Source: Helicoverpa zea
Lineage: Eukaryota; Arthropoda; Insecta; Lepidoptera; Noctuidae
Assembly: GCF_022581195.2 (NCBI RefSeq)
Contig: NC_061476.1
Location: 8,664,098 to 8,728,097 of the forward strand
DNA: 64,000 nt
Reading direction: 5' to 3'
Below, piece after piece: positions 12,800 to 23,550 of this stretch. The notes beneath the pieces are model-generated. The model did not search any database. It worked only from the letters and a program-made list of their open reading frames with translations, and was not told where the DNA came from. The position numbers were made by a program, and so were the translations under genes. Each line of letters opens with the position of its first letter. Within the stretch, counting starts at the first letter, position 1.

Positions 12800-13440
12800 T
12801 TCCACATCAGTTGTTTCTGATCTTCGATTCTCATAAGTCAACAGAAAATATACATCAGATCGAACAACTTTTGCTAAAACGTCATTTCAAGTGTAGTAGG
12901 GCACTTGGAGTTCAACTTGAGATGTTTTAGATCTTCGATTTTTGTAAGTCAACAGAGAGTGCTCATCAGATTGAACAACTTTTGCTAAAACGGTATTCCT
13001 ATGTATGCTATTGTGTAACTGGGCTCTTGAAGTTCCACATCAGGTGTTCCAGATCTTCAATTTTTATAAGTCAATAGAGAGTGCTTATCAGATAGAACAA
13101 CTTTTGCTAAAACGTCATACCCGTATATGCTACAGAGTAGCTGGGCTCTTGGGGTTCCACACCAGGTGTTTTAGATCTTCATTTTTTATAAGTCAACAGA
13201 GAGTGCTTATCAGATAGAACAACTTTTGCTAAAACGTCATACCCGTATATGCTACAGTGTAGCTGGGCTCTTGGGGTTCCACATCAGGTGTTCCAGATCT
13301 TCAAATTTATTCTCTCAACCGAGAATGCTCATCACGTGGAACAATTTTTGCCATGGCACCATTTTTGTATCTCTTATAGTTTTGTTGATCTGTTGCAGTT
13401 CTGCACCAGGTCTTCAAGTTTTGAAGATAAATTATAGCCT
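12800..13440 (+). repeat. 122-bp minisatellite, about 5 units
   Basis: The unit contains GAACAACTTTTGCTAAAACG and GGGCTCTTGGGGTTCCACAT. Anchor positions 12862, 12973, 13095, 13217 and 13339 give spacings of 111, 122, 122 and 122. The two middle units are most alike and the outer units are diverged. Short ORFs inside are by-products of the repeat. Confidence 0.92.
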
Positions 13441-13590
13441 ATATGTTGCCCAGACATTATACCGATACAACAAAGAAAAAATCATTGAAATCCGTCCAGT
13501 AGTTCCGAAGATTAGCGTGTACAAACAAACAGACATACAGACATACAGACATACAGACATACAGACAAACAGACAGATTTTTTTTTTTGG
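13420..13590 (+). repeat. Repeat tail with (ACAGACAT)n microsatellite
   Basis: Helitron-like internal sequence (ATTATAGCCTATATG..., GAAATCCGTCCAGTAG) followed by four ACAGACAT units. Adjacent to the 122-bp array, so the array may be part of one larger element. Confidence 0.6.
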
Positions 13591-13879
13591 ATTTGTGCTC
13601 GATTACTGTTTCTGAACTCCACTCAATTATAATTTTTTTATTATATTCAATGTACAGACAAAGTTTTTTTACAGATTTATTATATGTATATAGATTGTCA
13701 CTACTTAGATGTTACCAATTATGTAATACCATGACTCCTAATTTGGTCATTTTTGTTAGACTAAAAAAGCTAACGATCGCTAGAATATTTCCCAAATACC
13801 AATTAATATACTGGGGTTCCCAAACGTACGTCGCTTATTTATTGTTATATGAATTTGTGTGTAACTCAGTAGTAAAATG

Positions 13880-14167
13880 TAAGCACGAAGCACGAGCTTC
13901 TGTCACGGCTCCGGCACTGCGGGGCTCCGGCGGTCCCATGCGAGCTTATCGTCGCAGATGGTTTTCACGCTCACCACCGCAGCTTCGGCTTGCTGGCCGG
14001 CTCTGCCGGCCAGCCTCAGCCGCGGCGGCGAGCCTTAAAAACTACCTGCGCCTCAGCTCGCAGGCCGCCTCGCCCCTCTGCGCCTACGCGGATTTGAATT
14101 GCACTCTAGGGGTAGGGCAGACAAGACTACGTGGAGTCGGTTTTGCAGCGATTCGTTTTCGTCACTA
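13880..14167 (+). repeat. GC-rich interspersed repeat, plus copy
   Basis: Homologous to the reverse complement of 27818-28045, with an extra central stretch (about 13956-14040) containing GGCTTGCTGGCCGGCTCTGC and its inverted partner. Confidence 0.85.
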
Positions 14168-14518
14168 ACTTTGATTTTGGTAGTAATATTAATCTTTTAG
14201 TTGGATAGAATTTGGTGACCATTAATCCATTTTGGGAACCAAAAATAATATTTGTGCGAGATTTGCGATTTTTCTGATGTTATTTTATTTTTTTTGGATC
14301 ATAATATTATATACTTTAGTGCCCTTTTAATAAAGTCAATTTATTTTTTTTGGAGTTGTTTATTTTATTTGGTGCCTCAGCTTAGAGTCTTAAAAATATA
14401 TTTGGTGATCGCCTAAATTATACCCTTTCATTTTTGTGTCTCCCAAACGTGTCTTATTTACTGTTCTTTGCAAAAAGAGTAACATAATAACCACTTCTGT
14501 TTAAAAGCACTGAAAGTA

Positions 14519-14524
14519 TTTATT
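14519..14524 (-). promoter_or_regulatory. Polyadenylation signal for gene A
   Basis: AATAAA on the minus strand about 105 nt past the gene A stop codon. Confidence 0.55.
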
Positions 14525-14628
14525 TTTAAAATAATAAATAACAACAATACACTTAATTTATATTTTTAAATAAACAACCCTCAGTCATCATGCATACAAT
14601 TATTTTTTGAATGAAAGTTATTTACTTA

Positions 14629-15986
14629 TTAATTGACAAACTTCATATTAGTTATCTTTGGTGTAGTGATACATTCACTACGATTGAAATCCACTGGTTC
14701 TTCTGTTTGTCCATATTCTATCATCTTGGTATTCGCCTCCTCATCATCAACATTCTGAAACCTTCCATAGTTGAAATAATTCTCAATTTCCTGCAGAGTC
14801 CTATCCTTGGTTTCTGGCAGAATAAAGTACAGCATAAAAAGCGAGAATCCCATAATTATGCCATACACGGCAAAGAAACCGTATACTTTGATGCTGTCTA
14901 TCAAATGTGGGGTTGATTGCAGTCCTGCCATCAAGCATATTGCTATCCAGACTCCTGATAAGGCTAGTCCTGTTCCTCTGTGAGATAGAGGAAAAACTTC
15001 TCCAACTAAAGCTATGGGTATTGGTGCACAACCCAAGTTTGCAAACATGAAGTAAAACACCAGCATTGATAATGGTATCCATTGCCGGTCTCCGGGAATA
15101 ATGGCCTTGTCTTCTAAGAAGAGGTACGTGGAAACTGCCATCAGTACTCCAAAAGCAGCGAAGCCGGTGGAGAATAGAAGTGTTCGTCTGTTCACCATCT
15201 TCACTAGAGCTGATGCGAACACTGCACTCCCCGTGATGATGATATCTGAGCCCAGGGTGTAGTAGAATGATTGTGAAGTCTCTCCGGTAATTTTAGACAT
15301 AATATGGAGCAGATACGCCGGGAAAACATGCCTCAAACTCATTTCGAGAACTAAACAGGCGAGCATGATAATTATGAACGGTTTGACAAAGTCCTTCTGA
15401 GTGAATTTCTTGAAGAAGTTCATCGTTTTCTCAACGTAAGTTTGATGCAGTTTCGGTTTTGATAGTCGTTCCTTTTGAGCTCTGATGGTGTCTTTTATTT
15501 CTCTGCATGATTCTTCAGTTTTTCCTCGAAGCCAGTAGAAGGCTTTCTCACTCTTATCGTACTGCTGTTTCTTGACCAGCCATGCGGGGCTCTCGGGCCA
15601 TGTATACACGATAAATAAGGCTATTAGGAATGGCATTACAGCTACTAATGCTATAGTCCTCCAATGTAGAAATCCGGTTACAATATGCATGAACAAAGCC
15701 CCCAAGCAAACTGCAGCATTTTTCAAGTAAAGAAACACCCCTCTGTATTTAGGGCTGGTATATTCTCCCATAACTATGGCTCCCAAGGAGACGGTGGCTG
15801 AACCAGATAGTCCACATAGGAATCTGCCAATCATGAGACATGTGACGTTATTGGCGAAGTGGATCATGAGCCAGCCCACCACAGCGGGCAAGATCACCAG
15901 GAAGTGAGTCAGTTTCCTTCCGTAGAGGTCCATGAGAAATGAGGATGTAAGGAATCCTGGGATTCCAGCGATGCCCGCGATGGACC
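14629..15986 (-). CDS. Tret1-like: Gene A coding exon 3 (most of the transporter)
   Basis: Acceptor TTTCTTCAG, then the frame completes the split Gly codon and continues SIAGIAGIPGF to a TAA at 14629. Carries TM2-TM12 without further introns, unlike gene C, which is split after the TM3 region. Confidence 0.92.
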
Positions 15987-18675
15987 CTGAAGAAAAACAC
16001 ATTTAATAAGTAAGCGGGGGTACGTATTTGATTGCTATGATATTTTATGAAGATTGTAACTATAAAAAGTGCGAGGCTTATCAGCATTCGTGTCTTTTAG
16101 TTCATTCAACTTATTTATTTATTTATTCGACTTACACGGCTTTAAAAGCCAATTATACAAATCGTAGAACTTCAATGAAAAATTAAAATGAATACAAATA
16201 AAAGCTTAAAAATACAGTTAACTAAAGTAAAAAATAATAATAAAAGACTAAAAACACGTCAGTGACAAATAATAAAATTTGAAATTATTATGTATTGTCT
16301 TATGTTCGTTTCTAGCGTAAGAAAGTTAAGTATTAATTACAATTGATCTCATAAATTAATGTATCTTTCATAAAAGCGTGTAAAAGTGGATCAACCGTTT
16401 TACCGTGACTATTAACAATTCATTTCTATAAGCACATCATTAGTCTCATGATTGCTTCCTGTGTATCAAACACGTGTTGGTTTTTTTCGTTGTATTGTTA
16501 CCTAAAGGAAATAAATGTCTATCTAATCTCTTAAATGAATTATTATTATTTTATTTTACTCTGTAAATCTGGACTATATGGTCTTAAATCACCAACCCGC
16601 ATTGAGCAAGCGTGGTGTTTAGTGCTCAATATGAGAGGAGGCCTGTGCCCAGCAGTGGGGTGATAAAAGGCTGTAACAGTTACTATTTTACTGTTAATGA
16701 CATGTTTCAGTAATTCTTGTAATGAAACAATTGTTAACAGTGCTATTTCTCAGCCTGGGAATTTTTGTCTACCATCATCCTCCGAGCCTTTTCCCAATCA
16801 TGTTGGGGTCGGCTTCCAGTCTAACCGGATTCAGCTGAGTACCAGTGCTTTACAAGAAGCGACTGCCTATCTGACCTCCTCAACCCAGTTACCCGGGCAA
16901 CCCGATACCCCTTGGTTAGACTGGTGTCAGACTTACTGGCTTCTGACTACCCGTAACGACTGCCAAGGATGTTCAATGACAGCCGGGACCTACAGTTTAA
17001 CGTGCCATCCGAAACACAGTCAACGGTGTCTAAGATATAGGTACTTAGAAAGTACATACAAACTTAGAAAAGTTGCATTGGTACTTGCCTGACCTGGGAT
17101 CGAACCCGCGCCCTCATAATTGAGAGGTTGGTCCTTTACCCACTAGGCCACCACGACTACGATTTTTGTCTACCATGTGAACATTTTTCTTACAGCAATT
17201 GTTTTTCGAAATTGTGTGTGTAAATACGTCATGTTCTATTTGAATGGTAGTTAAATTAGTAATTCAGTTAAATAAACTGAAATAACATACAAAAGTTCAA
17301 GGTTCTTAATAATTACATTTTTCAGCGAAATAAAGAACTGGGTCTTCACGAGTAATGACGACAAACATACTATCGGCCGACTAAAAGTTTGCAGTCGTAC
17401 CTACTCAAAATAGTAAGCTTTTCTTCCTCCTGCCCTGTTCCCAATTTTATTTATACGCGCTTATCATCTCTCCTCATTACATGCCCATACATGAGAACCT
17501 TTTAACTCAAAATAGTAAACTATGCCCTAGAAAAAGAATAGAGTATTTGTTCTTATTTTTCTTAGGGCTGATTTTTCAATTACCAGATATCTTTTATCTG
17601 AAGAATAAGTCTTAAATTTTGACAGATTTTGTATAGAAAATATGTCAAACCGCCATGTTTATTCCTCAGATAGAAGTTAACTGATGATTGAACTGTTACT
17701 GTTAACAGTAGGGATGATTGAACAATCAGCCCTAATTCTCTTATTTCGCGAACTCGAGTATAGAGTAAAGCCACCTATGTAGTTGATCAGATCCTCACCT
17801 AGCCACGAGGCTGTGTCCAGATCGACCCTGATGGAGGAGTCAGGGTGTTGGAGAGCCGGCAGCAGGCTGGACGGGAAGCTCAGCACCAGACCCTGGCCGA
17901 ACATGTTGATCAGCACCGCTGACATCGTCCATGACTGGAAAATAAACATTTTCACCTGTTGAATACTTGTCTGAAAAAAGTGTGGCTCTGTAAAACGTAC
18001 TTTATTTCAACGCCATAATCTAATTTTTTTTAGACAAGTGTTCAAAAGACGTTTAAAAGTTTTTGTGGTAAGTACAACGGTTTAATTTTAAACTTTTCTT
18101 TTTTTATGTATCTCGATCATTTTATTATTTTTTTACTCATATATACATTTTATTTAAAAACTATTCAATAAATAAACCTAAAACTAAAAGGCATCAAAAA
18201 ATTGCGTGCCCAACAGGCTGACAGTTTTTTAAACTTCAATTTTGACTGTTTTTCAGAAGGCTGTTAAATTGGTCGGTCCTGGCTTTGGCAGTCTTTACGG
18301 GAAATCGTACTACCAGTCTCACCAAGGGGTATCAGGTTGCCTAGGTAATTAGGTTGAGGAGATCAGATAGGCAGTCGCTCCTTGTGAAACACTGGTGAGA
18401 CTGGAACCCGACCCAAACAAAAAAGGCTAGGCAGGTTATTTTGTTCTCGTAATTGTATTTACAAATAAAATGTTTATTATTACACACTTTAACGAAATAA
18501 GGTTGAATAAAAATTTTATACAAGTTCATTTAATAAAAAATATTGCAAAGTAAATATAAGTAAAAAGTGCAAATGTAGTTTAGAATCATTAAAATTGAGG
18601 TTGATCTGTAATTACTTCATTATTTGAAAATAAATTAATAAAATAGCATACCTGTCTTAATAATGGCGTCGACAT
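14629..18675 (-). CDS. Tret1-like: Gene A: facilitated trehalose transporter Tret1-like (MFS/SLC2), 3 coding exons
   Basis: Sugar transporter of the major facilitator superfamily, expected to be a 12-helix plasma-membrane protein moving trehalose or another sugar. Joined exons 18675-18652, 17934-17799 and 15986-14629 give 1518 nt, 505 aa, with matching phases 0 and 1 and GT-AG introns of 717 and 1812 bp. Family motifs seen: GRK after TM2 (about residues 76-78), GEYTSP (127-132), PESP before the central cytoplasmic loop (184-187), GEVFP near TM10, and PETKDRTLQEIE after TM12 (about 444-455). The N-terminus MSTPLLRQ was chosen because this ATG has A at -3 and runs directly into a GTATGC donor. 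It is more diverged than genes B and C: a longer acidic tail and no C-terminal RRCSSP. Substrate is inferred from the family only. Confidence 0.9.
16576..16683 (+). repeat. LINE-tail-type repeat in intron 2 of gene A
   Basis: CACCAACCCGCATTGAGCAA ... CCCAGCAGTGGGGTG. Confidence 0.6.
16776..17161 (-). mobile_element. SINE copy, full length, in intron 2 of gene A
   Basis: Perfect 15-bp target duplication ATTTTTGTCTACCAT at 16761-16775 and 17162-17176. Head on the minus strand: GTGGTGGCCTAGTGGG; B box GGGTTCGATCCC. Confidence 0.92.
17799..17934 (-). CDS. Tret1-like: Gene A coding exon 2
   Basis: 136 nt, exactly the length of exon 2 in genes B and C. Acceptor TTTTCCAG before TCATGGACG; donor CTAG/GTGAGG. 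Encodes SWTMSAVLINMFGQG... and ends in ...DTASWL, i.e. TM1 and the first extracellular loop. Confidence 0.88.
18276..18437 (+). mobile_element. SINE 3' part in intron 1 of gene A
   Basis: CAGTCTCACCAAGGGGTATC ... CAGATAGGCAGTCGCTCCTT. Confidence 0.7.
18652..18675 (-). CDS. Tret1-like: Gene A coding exon 1
   Basis: Eight codons (MSTPLLRQ), then a GTATGC donor on the minus strand; phase 0. It matches in position and phase the tiny first exons of genes B (15 codons) and C (13 codons). An upstream short ORF lies at 18683-18697. Confidence 0.8.
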
Positions 18676-18682
18676 TTTTTGT

Positions 18683-18697
18683 CTAGATATCCGTCAT
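18683..18697 (-). promoter_or_regulatory. Short upstream ORF in the gene A leader
   Basis: ATG ACG GAT ATC TAG (MTDI), ending 7 nt before the gene A start codon, with A at -3. If it lies in the mRNA it could reduce or gate translation of the transporter. The transcription start is not known. Confidence 0.4.
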
Positions 18698-18850
18698 GCT
18701 GACCACTGGGAACTGGGAACCTCTCACTGTCAACTCTTGCGCAGCACTTGCGTCAACTGTGCGACAACAACACAATATATATTATATTTATTTAACAACT
18801 TCAGACACAAATCACTTTCTGAAAAGGTGAGTTAAACTTATTCTTACTAA

Positions 18851-19397
18851 TAGATATAAAAAAGTTGTTTGTTTATCTGTACCCAAAAGGCTCCGAAACA
18901 ACTAAACCGATTTGAAAAGTTCTTTCGCTGTTGAAAAGTCTCCGAGTAACATTTCCCAACTATGTTGGGGTCGGCTTCCAGTCTAACCGGATGTAGCTGA
19001 GTACCAGTGCTTTACAAGGAGCGACTGCCTATCTGACCCCCTCAACCCAGTTACCCGGGTAACCCAATACCCCTTTGGTAAGACTGGTTGTTAGACTTAC
19101 TTGATTCTGACTACCTGTAATGACTGCCAAAGATGTTCAACGATATCAGGGACCTAGAGTTTAACGTGCGCTCCAAAACACAGTCATTGTTGTCAAAATA
19201 TACTTAGCAAGTACATACAAACTTAGAAAAGTTGCATTGGTACTTGCCTAGCCCGGAAGCGAACCGACACACTCATACTCGAGAGGTTGTTTCTTTACCC
19301 ACTAGGCCACCACTTCTTACTCCGAGTATCGTAGGCTGTATATGTTTACATTATATTTCCCCCGGGACGCGGGTGAAACCCCGGGAAAACAGCTAGT
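18851..19397 (+). mobile_element. Helitron-like copy split by a SINE
   Basis: Left part 18851-18948, right part 19320-19397 (ends GGGAAAACAGCTAG). The SINE 18949-19319 sits between, with the 9-bp duplication CTCCGAGTA. Confidence 0.72.
18949..19319 (-). mobile_element. SINE copy nested in a Helitron-like repeat
   Basis: Minus-strand full-length copy of the tRNA-headed SINE (ends CCACTAGGCCACCAC at the head). CTCCGAGTA at 18940-18948 and 19320-19328. Confidence 0.85.
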
Positions 19398-19614
19398 TTT
19401 TATAGAAAAATAACAAGTTTTATTGTTTGTTTTATTTTACTTGAATGAAGGATGGTTCATTTATCTTTATGTATTAATAACCTCGTAATTATCTGTGTTA
19501 TTAATTAATTTGATAGGGAAAGGTTTCTACGAATGGGCCACTTAACTTCTCGACCTCATATCACAAAAAGTGTAAGTGTTAAAATAAAAGCAGTTTGTTG
19601 ATTACTAGCTTCTG

Positions 19615-19792
19615 CTCGCAGCTTCGCCCGCGTGGTGTGTTGATAAAAGGTAGCCTATGTGTTAATCCAGGGTATCACCTATCTACATACTAAATTTCAT
19701 CCTAATAGGTTCAGCCGTTTTTTGTGTGAAAGAATAACAAACATACATCCATACATTCTCACAAAGTTTCACATTTATAATATTAGTAGGAA
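19615..19792 (-). mobile_element. Helitron-like fragment
   Basis: CTAG plus GCTTCTGCTCGCAGCTTCGC at one end and TTATAATATTAGTAGG at the other. Confidence 0.6.
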
Positions 19793-19880
19793 GTAGGATA
19801 TTAGTAGGATAGGTAATCAAACACAATAACAATTTAGGCTTACACTTTTTCATATAAAATAATTGATGTAAGTTATTTAA

Positions 19881-20105
19881 AGTTCGGCCATTCAGAGAAT
19901 GCGTTCCTGACACGTCGCGATTGAACTGACGACGTAACTACATTCATTGATTATTGATATAATAATGTTGTTTTAATGCTCCTCAATTGTTAAAACGGTA
20001 AACAACCAGCAAAAATATTTTTATCGTAACTGCAACGCCATTGCAAAGTTACGTCGTCAGTTCAATCGCGACGTGTCAGGAACGCATTCTCTGAATGGCC
20101 GAACT
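19881..20105. mobile_element. MITE with perfect 59-bp terminal inverted repeats
   Basis: 225 bp; 19881-19939 is the exact reverse complement of 20047-20105, starting AGTTCGGCCATTCAGAGAAT. No coding capacity; target duplication not clear. Confidence 0.9.
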
Positions 20106-20527
20106 ATAATTATGTATATCGGGTGTGTCGTTCACAATCACATTAAATGAAATGCGTTAATATACTGGTGAATATATGTCGAATAACACAAAGAATAAAA
20201 AAAATGATTTTTTCAAACAAAGTAAATAGAATAAAAATGTGCGAAAATTAGAACACCATATAAAAGTCAGTCATTACAAACAACTGAAATTCTCCCTTGA
20301 AAACTGACAACTGTCAACTGATCAAAACATTCGATACTCCTAACTTTATCTCTGCTTGAAAAAAAACATTTTTTTTGTTGCTTTCTTTGTACCATGGGCT
20401 CCTTCATTGACTTCGAGGAATTTGTTCTAGAGGTTCAATCGAGGCAACCAATTATAAGTTTTAGTATACGTAAAAAAGATCACCTCAAGAACATACATAT
20501 ATAGACAGCAGGGCAATCAATATGGGA

Positions 20528-20628
20528 TTTCCGTTTATGTCCTCTGATGCACGGGAGTGTCAATCACCAACTTCCAGACCACGGGCTGAATTGAGAAAGT
20601 TTCTAAAACCCACAAAGCGATATCTATA
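20528..20628 (-). repeat. Fragment of the second SINE family
   Basis: GTCAATCACCAACTTCCAGA ... GAAAGTTTCTAAAACCC, parallel to 6045-6110. Confidence 0.55.
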
Positions 20629-20632
20629 CTTT

Positions 20633-20830
20633 ATAATATTATAAAGAGGAAAACTTTGTTTGTGTGTTTGGTTGTAATGGATAAATTCAAAAACTACTGG
20701 ACCGATTTTAAATATTCTTTCACCATTAGAAAGCTACATATATTATCTGCGAGTAACATCAGCTATATTTTATCCCGGTGCGGGCAGTAGCTCCCACGGG
20801 ACGGGGGTAAAACCACGGGAAAACGGCTAG
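20633..20830 (+). mobile_element. Helitron-like non-autonomous element, about 200 bp
   Basis: TCTATACTTTATAATATTAT at the 5' end, ACGGCTAG at the 3' end, A before and T after. Internal ATATTTTATCCCGGTGCGGG as in the 4215 copy. Confidence 0.78.
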
Positions 20831-22154
20831 TACTATACGCGACATAGATAGGTATCTTATGTGAAATCGGTTTTGCCGACATCTCAACCTCAAAATTCGT
20901 ATTCAAAAAACTTTCACTTTTTATTCAAAAAATTGCTCTCTAAGAATATTTATAGAATGAAGTAAGTTAGTATAGTTCTTCGTTTATAACAAAGTCACTG
21001 TTATAATATATTCACTTCATCTGCATATCCGGGAATGGAATAACTTAATTGATTCAAAATTACTCACTTGAATGGTCCTATTGTTAATTTATTCCGTAAT
21101 CTGGTATTTTTATGAAGATGAAAGCAACAAAACAAGGGATCAGTTAGCGCAAACAAAGTCATAAATACCCACTGCACTAATGACCACCTTGCGCTGACCC
21201 TTTATTGAATCGCAATCCATTGTTATATTACATTGTATTGTTAAACTAGAGTTGCAAAAAATCGTTGTATCGTCTAATTAATCATAATCTCTTGTTTTGA
21301 GTTAATAAATAAGGAAAGAAACCTAGAAGGGAGGGCTTAGATCTATAATTTACAAAATAACAGTGTAAAATAGATTGGCTCTTACTCTGACGTATATCAA
21401 ATCAAAACAAAATACCTTTATTTTCAGGCTGCATTGGTCCATAGATATTTAATCTTAAAGACTAACATACATATTATATTATCACAAAATTGTTAGCATA
21501 TAAAGATTAAATATTTGTAAGTAATATTTCATTATATGCACTACTATTATAATATGTACACACGAAAAAAATCACTTAAAAAGAGCCATTTTTACTTACG
21601 TGTCTGGAATCGAACTCAACACTAAGTATTCAATCCATTGACTTCCTAAATTCACTCCAATGAACACAACAACTCACTTTTAATCTTCAAATCATAAACA
21701 AATAAGTACACACTATATACCTCTATACAAACTTAAACGACTTATCTTTAAAAATTAAAATACTAACAAAAAAAACTTAAAACTGGCGAATTTCGTTTGT
21801 ATACAGTGTCGATCCATCAAAAATGCTCGACTAATCGTGATAAACCTTTATAGCGATACTACATTATACTTTATGGACTCCCACCGTAATATTTAAGTCC
21901 AGTCAGATTTGAATACCATAGTTCAAGCCTAGATCAGAGACGCTAAACCTCTGTGAGTTATGAGTTGTAACTTCTTTTAAATAAATACACATTCTCTCAT
22001 TTGGCAAGACATCTTGTCTTCAAAAAAATACATAAATGTATTGAAAACAAAAGGTTTTTTTTTGAGTACACCAAAACCACAGTACACTGCAAACTTTTCG
22101 GCCGATAGTTGTGTGATGATGATGTTACCAGAGTTAATACATTCTCGGTCAGTA
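20831..22154. other. AT-rich intergenic sequence
   Basis: No genes; a degenerate piece of the 1980 MITE end (CTGCAAACTTTTCGGCCGAT) near 22088. Confidence 0.5.
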
Positions 22155-22270
22155 GTGAAAAATTGTTCACCGTGGAAAGCTATAAGCTATACACTCTTCC
22201 TGAGTAACATGAGTTCCCGGTGCGTCTAGTAGCCTACGGGACGCGGGTGGAACCGCTGGAAAACCGCTAG
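22155..22270 (+). mobile_element. Helitron-like 3' fragment
   Basis: GAAAGCTATAAGCTATACAC ... GGGACGCGGGTGGAACCGC ... CTAG/T. Confidence 0.6.
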
Positions 22271-22330
22271 TACCTACTTAACTCAATAAATAAATGGTTT
22301 TTGTTTCGTTTTTCTTTAATTAGAGAAAAT

Positions 22331-22440
22331 ACTAGTTGTTCACTGCGACGCGGTTCTACCCATCCCCAAGGAACTCCTCCCCGCACCGGGATAAATAATA
22401 GCCTATATCTTTTCTCAGGCAAACCACGTCATACAGACAG
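22331..22440 (-). repeat. Helitron-like fragment
   Basis: CTAGTTGTTCACTGCGACGC ... CCGCACCGGGATAAATAATA. Confidence 0.5.
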
Positions 22441-22666
22441 TCGTAAGTATTTAGTTTCTTTCGCATTTCGTGAGGAAGTTTACATAACATAACCTAGATA
22501 GAAATCAAAAAACATGGTTTAAATTAAAATGAAAGTTGATTGATAGGTTTTTTGATTTTGAATTTGAATTTTAGATTGTAGTTTTATTTGATATTATTTA
22601 TATATTCAAAATTCATGAACCAGTTATTATATTGGTATATTGTAGGTATATTGTATTTTGAATTTT

Positions 22667-23505
22667 TGCACACAAAAACTTGCATATGGTGTTCGTTGTC
22701 CTCGAGAAGGCATATGACCGGGTGCCTCGTGACGTTTTGTGGTGGGCCCTTGAGGAGAAAGGTATACCAAGGAAGTATGTGCAGTTGATTCGAGCGATGT
22801 ACGGCAGACAAGTCCGGTCCGCAGCGGGCACTACCGCCAGCTTCAGTGTAGGTGTTGGCTTACATCAGGGGTCGGCTCTCAGCCCGTACCTCTTCCTGCT
22901 GGTAATGGACGCGCTAACGGCAGATATACAGGAGGAGGCCCCTTGGTGTATGCTTTTCGCCGATGACATTGTTCTGGTGGGGGAGAGTGGGCCAGAGGTC
23001 CAGAGTAGATTGGAGGCATGGCGGCTGAGACTGGAGACAGTAGGTTTAAAGGTTAGCAGGAGCAAAACCGAATACCTTCATTGTGATTTTGGTGGTATTT
23101 CAGGACCCATGACCATAACTCTAGCCGGCATGCCCCTACCAGTTTGCTCCGACTTCCGGTACCTTGGTTCACTCGTCCAAAGTGACGGTGAGGTGAACAG
23201 GGACGTTACGCATCGGATCAATACTGGATGGATGAAGTGGCGACAGGTAACTAGCGCTATCTGTGACCCGCGGATGCCCCTCAAACTGAAGGGCAAAATG
23301 CATGCAACAAAGTGTGTGCTAAGTATGAATGTAGATGGATGGAGAGGAAGAGGAAGATCTAAGAAAAGATGGATGGATTGCCTGAAAGATGATATGAATA
23401 GGAAGGGAGTGATTGTCAGTATGACGAGTGACAGGGGAAAATGGAAGAAAATGACATATTGCGCCGACCCCAAGTAAAATTTGGGAACAGGGCAGGAGAA
23501 AGAAG
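22667..23505 (+). mobile_element. Young 5'-truncated RTE-type LINE with internal deletion
   Basis: 839-bp insertion flanked by a perfect 17-bp target duplication (ATTGTATTTTGAATTTT at 22650-22666 and 23506-23522). The 3' end reads GGGAACAGGGCAGGAGAAAGAAG, as in RTE elements. Truncated at the 5' end and still open in frame. Confidence 0.88.
22680..23477 (+). pseudogene. Reverse transcriptase fragment, RTE-type LINE
   Basis: 265-codon open frame. RT motifs: LEKAYDRVPRDVLWWAL, GLHQGSALSPYLFLLVMDAL, the catalytic LFADDIVLV (FADD), SRSKTEYL, and a palm/thumb FRYLGSLVQSDG. After LKGKMHATKC the frame jumps to MNVDGWRGRGRSKKRWMDCL, missing roughly 100 residues normally between them: an in-frame deletion. 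The C-terminus WKKMTYCADPK is intact. No endonuclease domain is left, so it is not autonomous. Confidence 0.88.
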
Positions 23506-23550
23506 ATTGTATTTTGAATTTTAGTTAGTAAAATATAAGTTTTTTATGTA

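Noticed and set aside
12800..13440. CRISPR-like regularly spaced repeat
   Set aside because: Units are contiguous 122-bp repeats without unique spacers, in a eukaryotic genome; it is a minisatellite.
13005..13615. Overlapping open frames of 60-130 codons
   Set aside because: They arise from the tandem repeat and its microsatellite tail.
14801..15082. Minus-strand frame within gene A
   Set aside because: Shadow of the transporter exon in another frame.
16776..17161. tRNA-like A and B boxes (also at 29858, 35385, 18949 and others)
   Set aside because: They head SINE copies with bodies and target duplications, so they are not tRNA genes.
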